Part shown: positions 56,233-64,000 of the stretch, one piece after another
Numbering within the stretch: the first letter of the stretch is position 1
Layout of the letters: every line of letters begins with the position of its first letter
NCBI GenBank assembly: GCA_030765065.1
Contig: CM060984.1
Location: 82,299,988 to 82,363,987 of the forward strand
DNA: 64,000 bases
Reading direction: 5' to 3'
Origin: Deroplatys truncata
Lineage: Eukaryota > Arthropoda > Insecta > Mantodea > Mantidae
Position numbers and translations under genes: made by a program
Notes under the pieces: generated by a model
Database searches by the model: none
Told to the model about the DNA's origin: nothing
Seen by the model: the letters and a program-made list of their open reading frames with translations, nothing else

Positions 56233-57041
56233 ATGTCGATGAATTGGTTGACAACAGGAGGTGTGATACTTATGCTCCTAGTGATTGGAGGGATTGAATT
56301 AAATCCAGGCCTAAAGAATATGCAAGAAATGATGGAGGATCTCGTAGAAAAAATCAACAACATGAACGTAATGGAACAACGCATAAAAGATAATTTAAAC
56401 AAAGTGGCTGAAGAAATAAAAGAAAATGTTAGTAAAGATGTGCAAGGAATAAATATAGAAGTTGATGGAATCAAAGAGAGAATGGAAAGAATAGATGAAA
56501 GGAGGAGGAGACTCAATTTGGTGTTCATAGGAGTTGAAGAAAGAAGGGGTATCTGGCCATATGAAGAAATAAGAAAAATTTTAACAAATAAAACTAGAAA
56601 TGGATCTGATAGGATGGGAGATTGTGGAAGCATACAGAATGGATAGGCAAGGCAGAAAAAGACCAATAATAGTACAATTTGCAACATCCAATATAATTTA
56701 CGAAATTTTAGGATGGTCAAAAAATGCTAAAAGGAAGTAATATATTTATAAACAAAGACTTGAATCCAGCCCAGAGGGACCTCCAAAGAAGCCTAATACA
56801 GAAGCTGAAGAAGGCAAGATCAGAAGGCAAACGAACATTCATTCAAAACTTACAGTTTTGGATAGATGATGAAGATGTAACATATACCGGCAAAAAGGAT
56901 CAATGGTGGAGAGAACCAGAATGGAAGGAAACAAGTCAGCAAAATAGTGGCGAACGAAGTAAATTAACATCAGTGGCAGCCAGCAGAAGTACAAAGTCCA
57001 GAACAGAGCTGAGAAAAGGAAAGAAGATAGATCTAACATGA
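56233..57041 (+). pseudogene. LINE ORF1 (2A-like N-terminus, coiled coil, RRM), broken
   Basis: Residues 9-27 read GGVILMLLVIGGIELNPGL, close to a 2A ribosome-skipping peptide (D.E.NPGP) with the last Pro changed to Leu and the Asp to Gly. A coiled coil follows (about residues 28-92, many Glu/Lys/Met). Then RRRRLNLVFIGVEE starts an RRM-like domain, which continues after a frameshift with RKRPIIVQFATSNIIYEIL. After a second frameshift comes the C-terminal domain, MLKGSNIFINKDLNPAQRDL and LKKARSEGKRTFIQN. The order matches L1-type ORF1 proteins that bind RNA. Two frameshifts make it a pseudogene. Confidence 0.75.
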
Positions 57042-57167
57042 AAGGAAAATGATGTAAATGTAACAGGTGAAGGTATGTCACAACATATGTATGAAACAAT
57101 AACACCGAGCCAGAGGGGAAGGAGAAGCCCAGTAATGTCACGGCATACGTCATCGCCAAAGAAGATA

Positions 57168-57513
57168 GTCTCCGGGGAGAGAGGAGAGGGAAGCTGCACA
57201 TGTCCTTGCAGAGAAAGGGAAAGAGGCGTGGCCACAGTGTGTAGTGAGTAATGGTAAAAAGCATGTGGCGGGGAAGGGAAGTGGTGTGAATCGCCGGAAA
57301 AGTGTGGAGTATTCGGAGGAAGAAGGGGAAGAAAATATTATTGTGTCACTGGGGAAAGAGGAGAGGGAAGCTGTACGCGTCCTTGCAGGAAAGAGGCGTG
57401 GCAACAGTGTGCAGTGAGCAATGCAAAAAAGCATACATCGGGAAAGGGAAGTGGAGAGAATCGCTGGAATAGTGGGGAGTATTCGGAGGAAGAAGGGTAA
57501 GAAAACATTATAT
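57168..57513. repeat. Two 177-bp tandem units inside the LINE
   Basis: GAGGAGAGGGAAGCTG occurs at 57181 and 57358, and the remainder (AAAGAGGCGTGG..ACAGTGTG, AGTATTCGGAGGAAGAAGGG) is repeated too. The period is a multiple of three. The minus-strand open frames over this region are shadows of the purine bias. Confidence 0.85.
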
Positions 57514-57629
57514 CATCACCGCATGGAAGTATATTGGTGCTCCAGAAAGAAATGCAAAAATCAGTGGAGGGAATCAAACTGAGAAGTAAAAAAACTTTAG
57601 AGAGGTTTACACCTTTCCGTAATAGAATG

Positions 57630-57960
57630 GGATCGCAATAGCGGCCAACAAGGAGATTGGGATTTTGGAATTGTGAAGACCAAACCGGCTGCTTCACAAT
57701 TCCACAATCTTGGATTGTACCGTCTTTTAGAGAAAGATTTAGAAATGTTAAAGGGTAAATATACGAACATAGAAATCATAAAAATGGGGACTTTAACTTA
57801 GGAACAGGGGAAAGAGATAAGTAATTAAAATTATTAGAGAAAATAATGTGAGTAAAATATGGAAGGGTATAAAATCAATGTATCTAAAGAAAAAGATTAG
57901 GAGAAAAGAAAGTTCATGGTATGGAATGAATAAGAATAAATGGATATGGATGGTTAAAAG
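57630..57960 (+). pseudogene. LINE endonuclease remnant
   Basis: A frame with NWDFGIVKTKPAASQFHN then LGLYRLLEKDLEMLKGKYT and NIEIIKMGTLT, which resembles the DL..L...Y....IIMGDFN part of an APE endonuclease with the DFN lost. The following SMYLKKKIRRK also looks ORF2-like. It is probably the same element as the ORF1 at 56233, with most of ORF2 deleted. Confidence 0.45.
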
Positions 57961-58097
57961 AAGGAAATAATGTAAATATAAATAAATATAAGAATTACTA
58001 ATTATATTAACATGTAATAGTAATCCGAGAAGGCATCTAATATGTAATAACTTAATGCTCAATAGATTAATATATTATTATAATCAAAGGAGGGGAG

Positions 58098-59115
58098 ATG
58101 ACTATAAAATGGCCAGGACCAGAAGCAGTCACTCCCAATATAATTGTAATTATTTTGGCACTCAATAAATATTACATTGCAAATAAAAGATTACAAAATA
58201 ATAAAGGCAAACAGTAATCCAAGTCTCACATGATAATAATAACAATAATAATATTAAAAAAATAAAAAATGTTAATATGAAGTGTGTGATAAGAGCACAT
58301 ATTAAATTGATTGATTGTTTTGTTTGTAATTGGGGTATAGTATAATTTCCATTTCAGAATCATATTATTTAAATTTAAGGGGTTAAAGATTTTATTTGTT
58401 GGTAATATAGCAATAGATATTTCAATATGTTCTCTTTGTGATCGTTATTTTAAGTAATCAATGTTTTGCATTGCTAGAGAGTAGTGGTAGTAAAACAAAT
58501 GGAAAGAAAGCGACACCATTTGAACAAATATATTAAATATTTAATTTATTGTCATTCTATAAGTGCATTTGCAAGTTGCATTATAAAAAGTGAGTTATTC
58601 AATTGTAAGAGAGCTTAAGAGTTATTTGAGGATGCAATGAAATTAATCCAGTTTGCAATATAAGAGCTGTAAGTAGAAGCAACGTTCATAACACAAGATA
58701 TATGAACATATAGTTAATAAAATTGCTGTAAACAGAAGTTAATAGAATAACACAATAAATATAGTAAGAGATGATTGAGGTTTTAATGTTACTAAACATT
58801 ACTAAAGTTATCCTACAGTCAAAACCTTAAACCCATAGCCCAGAGATATAAAAGTGGAAGCAATATTCAGCGAGGGTAAGAGCTGTTCAGCAGCATAGTG
58901 GAGTATCATGTGACCATGAAATACAGAATACATCTCAGATTACGGCAGTCTACAACTGAGCAACATTGTGCTTCAGGCAGCATTATAATGACTGAGCAGC
59001 GGTGCAACTATACAATTCACAGCACATTGGCACACTATTGTGTGACAAACATTAACTACATCTCTTTGGCACAACATCAGGGGATTAAAATCTATGTCAT
59101 CTAAACCACCGCACA
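58098..59115 (+). repeat. Probable LTR of first LTR element
   Basis: A purine-rich AAAGGAGGGGAGA at 58086-58098 is followed by TGACTATAAAATGG. The right limit is set by a primer-binding-site-like TTGGCACCCATCTGAGGGGC at 59116-59135, preceded by CACA. A polypurine tract directly before the LTR would suit a 3' LTR, so the arrangement may be recombined. No second LTR copy was identified, so limits are tentative. Confidence 0.4.
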
Positions 59116-60600
59116 TTGGCACCCATCTGAGGGGCATTATTGGAATGACCAGCAGGAGATATTTTAAAGTTGTGTGTTGATTTTTTCACATAAAATTTCA
59201 TGAAACTACGTAGTGGAAAAATTAAGTGTGATAATTTGAGAATCAAAAGATCTCATATAAGAAAAATGGAAAATGACGAGGCATTAGTTATTGAGGTAAT
59301 CCAACCCAGTGCAGGAGGTAATGTAGACAGGGGGGAAAATAATCCTATGGTGCAGATACTTAACATGTTAAGTGAAATGAAAATCAGTATAGAGGGGCTA
59401 AAGTCAAACAGAGAGAGTAAAAATTGACCAGAAACAAATGAATATTAGAATAGAAGGGATAAAATTAGAAACAGAAGGTGTTCAATTAGCTCAGGAAGGG
59501 ATTAAGACTGAAATAAATAACTTGAAGTCAGACTTAACAAGCAAAATGAAGAAATAGTAGGTCTTAGAAAAGAAATAGAGTTACAGAATGCAAATGTAGG
59601 AGAACTATTGTTAAAATAAAGGCAAAAAATAACTCTTGAAATAGATAATTGTAGGGAAATTTTACATAATGAGATACAAGATAAAGTTGCAGGAATAAAA
59701 ACCACATTAGGACAATTCCAAGAGAAACAAGTTAAAATAAACGAAAGAAGTTATAGCAGGATCAATGGGCAAGTAGAAGCTATCGATACACTAATAGTAG
59801 ATCATCATGAGTTTGTATCTACACATGCTAAAGCCAGTGTTAGAACTAACGGAAAGTTTAAATATTGATTTTGCAAATTTGAATCGCAACTTTGTGCTTC
59901 AGGTGCAGGAACAAAGAGAAGAAATAAATAAATTAATGCAATTAAGGTTAATTCTGACAAAGAGCAAACAAATACTACTCACATAAACAGTGTATCATTT
60001 GCATCTCAATCAAGAAGTTGCATTCAGAATAACAATGCTACTTGTAGTTACGATGATGTAATTGCAGAGAATAATACAAATTATGAATGTATTAATGACT
60101 ACATGTTGTAATATGAATCATAATGTAAATAACACACAATTACATATTAACACAAACAGTGACTAAAATACAATAGACAAATCTCGGACGAAGTAGTACC
60201 GCCTATACTTGATGAGGATGCTGACAATAATTCCAAACAATTCCTGAGGGAAATAGAATCTTATTTTAAAATAAAAAGGATCCCAACAGAACTTAGAATG
60301 CAGATAGTGTAGTCTCAAATGAAGGAGTCTTCAGTGGAAGAAGTCAACCTTCATAGGGAATGGGACGTTTATTTCATTTAGAAATTTGTTCTTATCCTGA
60401 TATTGGGGCCCAGCTAAGATAATCAAATACAAATAGAATTAGCAACCGGAAATATGGCAATAAGGAGGGATTAAACTTTGGCGATTATTTTTTTGAAAAT
60501 GGCTAACCAAGGACTTATGATCGACCCCTGAGGCAGAAATAATGAATGCGGTAACTAAACATTACCCTGATCATGTGCATCATAGCTTAATAGCAGCAAA
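59116..60600 (+). pseudogene. Decayed Ty3/Gypsy-like gag, first element
   Basis: After the putative primer-binding site, a frame starts MKLRSGKIKCDNLRIKRS and continues as a coiled coil (MVQILNMLSEMKISIEGLK), then decays. At 60180-60330, VVPPILDEDADNNSKQFL and REIESYFKIKRIPTELRMQI align with the capsid start of the second element (LPLPYFN..SPVQFIHDVVEYFKLKNVPE). Many stops follow. No protease or RT is present. Confidence 0.65.
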
Positions 60601-60608
60601 GCCAGGTC

Positions 60609-60650
60609 ATCCTCTGTGGTGTAGCGGTTACCATGTTACCTCTAGTTCCA
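60609..60650 (+). mobile_element. SINE head cut by an LTR element
   Basis: CATCCTCTGTGGTGTAGCGG then TTACCATGTTACCTCTAGTTCC equals the tRNA-like head of the SINE at 40934. The match stops at 60650, where the LTR element begins. The A-box match is better here than in the full copy. The rest of the SINE is expected after the 3' LTR, beyond the window. Confidence 0.75.
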
Positions 60651-61426
60651 TTCATTAGGAAATGTCTTAAAAATATGTTCAATCAGTCGTGCATTCATTA
60701 AGGGGAATTTCTTATTTTTGCTATATTGTGAGGCAGTATTTTTATCACTTAAATGATATCAGTCTAATTATATAATATAAAAATAATAACAGCCTGCCTT
60801 AAAGCAATATGTGTATAATATAATATATAAAGTATATATTACGATCATTGTATTATGTACATGTATAAAAATGTTATGTGAATGTATTACGTAATTTAAC
60901 AATGTACGAGCTGTGAGAAAAGATGCAAGCAAGCTTTCCTACAAAGTAGAAGCCGAAAGTTGCTAACAATAAGGTAACCTTGAGACAACAACAAAAACTA
61001 GAAAAGCTAAAAGTTACATAAAGGTATTCTATTGGAGTAGGCTTAGCCAATCAGAGACTTGAAATAGAGAAAATGTACAAATTCAAATGATAGATGCTAC
61101 AAGAAAGCATACCCAAGCAGTTTGGTTTGGTATGGGTCAGTGATTGTATGTGAGACATGAAAATTCATTGCGGTGAGAATAATATAAAGTTTACCTGTTA
61201 AAAGTGCAATTAACAATAATCTCACAGCTCTATAGTAGGATACATCAGTGAAGTGTTATTTAATCGTGTGAAGGATTAATAAAGGGAGTGGAGTAAAATG
61301 ATAATTTGTGTAAGCCTTGTTCTTTAGCCATACCAGCCCTGTTAAGAGATTTGTGCTTTACAAATTACTAATAACGCAGCTGAAGTATACATATATACAT
61401 ACATAAATAAACATTAAAATAAAAAG
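60651..61426 (+). repeat. 5' LTR of second LTR element
   Basis: Bounded on the left by the interrupted SINE and on the right by a primer-binding-site-like TTGGTTCTTAAATGTGGGGC (61427-61446). It is AT-rich, with TATA-like stretches near 60760-60830 and AATAAA signals near 61265 and 61404. The terminal dinucleotides are not the usual TG..CA, so the exact edges are uncertain. Confidence 0.5.
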
Positions 61427-61618
61427 TTGGTTCTTAAATGTGGGGCAGAGACCACCAGAAAGTTTGTACCGTACATGGGCTGATCACTACTAGAAACAAT
61501 CTCCAGCAAATTGGCATCCCTTATGTGTGTGGTCTAAAACAGCTTCAAATTGGTGCCTACACATGGTGCAACCACAACAACAATTAAACTCCTGCAAATT
61601 GGCGCCTAAATGTGGGGC
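61427..61618 (+). other. Four primer-binding-site-like repeats
   Basis: TTGGTTCTTAAATGTGGGGC at 61427, TTGGCATCCCTTATGTGTG at 61511, TTGGTGCCTACACATGG at 61550 and TTGGCGCCTAAATGTGGGGC at 61599. The last is the best match to the TGGCGCC... type complementary to a tRNA 3' end. Others may be decayed duplicates. Confidence 0.55.
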
Positions 61619-61995
61619 AAGAATAGGTGATAAGAAGAAAAGAATCAATGAACATTGTAGAACTACCAGAATCAATGTAACTACAACTACAGACTTCTAG
61701 ATCATCGTACAATGACGTCACCTAAGGACAGCAAAGTCAATTCTTTCAGGAGTACAGGGCACACAGTCAACAATTCAACTAGAATCTACAAGGGAACACC
61801 AGAGTATAAAGGTTTACTAACACAGCCAGAGAAAAGGTCAGAAAATTCCAATACTATATATGTATATTTATATAATTGTCAAGATAGTTACGAAAAATAT
61901 ATTGTTATTAAAATAATTACATGTTGTTAAGAAGTGGAAAGTTAAAATTCAGCCATTCCAAAGTAAATGTAACAATATAAAATATACAAAATAAA

Positions 61996-62170
61996 ATGGA
62001 AACAGAAAACAATGGAAATATGGAAGTAGGAGAGGATAGGTCAGCCATTACTGATTATAATGTAAATTTACAGTCAGAGCTGGAGGAAACAAATAGATTA
62101 GATGTAGAAGAGCAGGCATCTGTAAATTCACATAGGGAACAACAAATGAAAGAAACACTATCCTTCACAC

Positions 62171-62256
<86 letters not shown>

Positions 62257-63700
62257 GCCAACAAGAGCAAGAAAACTCATCACAGCAAAATTTAATGTGC
62301 ATTCTAAAAGCAATATCTGAAATGAAAATAGAGTTAAATTATAAGCTAACTGAAACTAGAACAGATTTAAATAATAAACTACAAGAAACTAGTCAGGAAA
62401 CTAATAATAAACTATCTAGTATAAAAAATGATCTAGCTAAGCAGATAGAAAATTGTATGAAAGAAAGCAAAGCTGAAAGTAGGAGGTTAGAAATAAAAAT
62501 AGAACAATCTTCTATAGCACTTCAGAATGATATAGATTTAAAAGTAAATAAAGGTTGCAATCAGCTAGAACAGAAATTGTCAAATCATATTGATAAAAAT
62601 GGAGCTGAAACTTACTAATACTAAACAGGGTATTTATAATAAGTTAGATAAACAGGGTGAAGAATTAAAAACAATGGTGGAAAACACAAATGCAGATCTT
62701 GTGCAAATACAAATAGATCTAACAGGGGAAATAAGTAAAATGCATGAAATGGCTAAAACAAATGCAGAGCAATTAAGGAAGCGCACACAGGGCAAGGACA
62801 AGTAATGTCAATGATAGACAAAATTAATGTTAAAGTACAAGAAAGTAGCTAAGAAATAGATAACTTAGAAATAGTTTTGAAACTATAAGTACCAGTGTAC
62901 CAAAGATAAATGCAAATGTAACTAGTTCTGTAAATGCTAATCAAATGCATGATAATATAAGTGCTGAAAGAAGTGTGTCACTTTTGTTAACTAATAATAC
63001 AAGAGACGCTACTGCTTTCTCCATAGCATCAGTCTCTCAAACACAAAACAATAATGATGACACACATGTGCATGTACCAAATCGAGTGTCAAACTATCAT
63101 TCTGTGCTAAATGAATTACCTTTACCTTATTTTAATGCTTCCTCAAGTCCAGTACAATTTATTCATGATGTAGTAGAATATTTTAAATTGAAGAATGTGC
63201 CTGAAGCATTAAAAATGATCCTTGTTAGAAAATGCTTGGATAACAAAACCTTAGAATGGTTACATATGCTAGCAGATAGTGAAATGAATTTTGAGACATT
63301 TACAGTTTTATTTATGAATAAGTTTTGGAATACTACATGCAACATAAGATTAGAGCAAGCCTAAGTTATTCACAATATAGTAGAAATGACAACTTGCCAA
63401 TGACAGATTATATTATAAAGTATGCAGGATATGTCAGATATTTAACACCAGCCATGTATGATGTAGATTTTATTAGTTTGATTACCAGACATTACCCTCC
63501 CCATCAAAACTACATCCTAATTGCAAGACCTAAAACTATGAGATGACAGAACTAATATCATCATTAGAACAGCAAGAACATAATAGTAGTAACAAAATTT
63601 GGAGTCCACACAGACGAGACAGACAAATTAGACGCGATAGGCATAATGAAATGCCTTATAATACACACTATCACCATGAAAATGGGAGAAATAATGAATT
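61996..63700 (+). pseudogene. Ty3/Gypsy-like gag of second LTR element, broken
   Basis: Begins METENNGNMEVGEDRS. After an (ATT)n tract that shifts the frame, it resumes with QQEQENSSQQNLMCILKAIS and a long coiled coil (KLQETSQETNNKLSSIKNDL, KAESRRLEIKIEQ). The capsid-like region 62945-63364 has ELPLPYFNASSSPVQFIHDV, VPEALKMILVRKCL, NKTLEWLHMLA and FETFTVLFMNKFW. A further frameshift leads to YIIKYAGYVRYLTPAMYDV and a tail rich in Arg, Gln, Asn and His without a clear zinc knuckle. Pol is expected past 64000. Broken by at least four frame changes. Confidence 0.75.
62171..62256. repeat. (ATT)n microsatellite inside gag
   Basis: An 86-bp uninterrupted TTA run within the gag reading frame. It would encode a poly-Ile stretch. 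The coding frames before and after do not match, so it breaks the gene. Confidence 0.95.
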
Positions 63701-64000
63701 TCAGGGTTAAAACAGATTCAATTACACTACTCAAAATATCAGAGATTCAAGACAACAAGGGAGACAGGAACACACAAATTATGTAAGAATGGAAAGGATA
63801 AATCAGCAGAATTCTACTTCACCTAGAGGTAATAATCGATTTCAGCATAGAGGAAGTATGCAAAACAGGGAAACTTCCACAACTATAATCACACAACACA
63901 AATGCAGAAGTATATACACGCGCAGGACATAGCAATTATAATGGGAGAACACAGCTAGGGGGCATGGCTCATACACAAATGTTAATGATGATGAGATAAC

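Noticed and set aside
56220-57697. Series of hydrophobic minus-strand open frames
   Set aside because: Antisense of a purine-rich LINE. They overlap ORF1 and the 177-bp repeats and have no membrane-protein family features.
1-64000. CRISPR arrays, operons, bacterial or phage systems
   Set aside because: No regularly spaced repeats with unique spacers and no prokaryotic gene organisation. Introns and retroelements show this is an animal nuclear genome.

Overview
The window is nuclear DNA from a repeat-rich animal genome. It is AT-rich, with genes split by GT-AG introns, tRNA-derived SINEs, several non-LTR retrotransposon lineages, LTR elements and DNA transposons. Gene exons are far apart: one NEK8-like intron is over 10 kb and full of transposons. 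This layout, plus the P-element-like (THAP), hAT-like and SINE content, fits a large-genome arthropod, probably an insect. That assignment is an inference, and no species can be named. Nothing prokaryotic was seen.

Only two host genes are securely recognised. (1) NDUFB7, a mitochondrial complex I subunit, lies on the minus strand. Exon 1 is at 2646-2754 and exon 2 at 1649-1817; the last exon is not visible. (2) A NIMA-related kinase closest to NEK8 lies on the plus strand. Two N-lobe exons are at 43835-43925 and 54496-54666, joined in phase across a 10.6 kb intron. Two weaker gene signals are a 70-bp exon present in both halves of an old segmental duplication (16634-16703 and 32955-33024, minus) and a possible exon pair near 25.4 and 27.7 kb (plus).

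Layout. 1-2.9 kb: NDUFB7 and a SINE. 2.87-6.59 kb: a 3.7-kb hAT-like element with 8-bp target duplications, which splits NDUFB7 from its upstream DNA and carries a similar CRE-bearing sequence at its own NDUFB7-proximal end. A second copy lies at 19.08-23.61 kb, and a diverged inverted partial copy at 17.38-18.78 kb. 8-10.7 kb: a decayed P-element/THAP transposase. 11.1-17.2 kb and 30.6-33.5 kb: an old duplication, the first half interrupted by a decayed hAT transposase (13.5-16.4 kb). 24.6-30.1 kb: a second, shorter duplication and GGAAGT-rich repeats. 33.8-39.2 kb: three non-LTR retrotransposon remnants. 41-53 kb: the NEK8 region with SINEs, a broken transposase-like gene of an unnamed invertebrate family, and a cluster of long-TIR elements carrying microsatellites. 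54.7-58 kb: LINE remnants, including an ORF1 with a 2A-like N-terminus. 58.1-64 kb: two related LTR retrotransposons, the second nested in a SINE and running off the window.

The genes do not form a shared pathway. The clearest unit of interest is the NDUFB7 5' region, where a transposon has displaced the upstream sequence while supplying a similar one. Most long open frames are transposon-derived or chance. All calls rest on reading the sequence; no searches were run.
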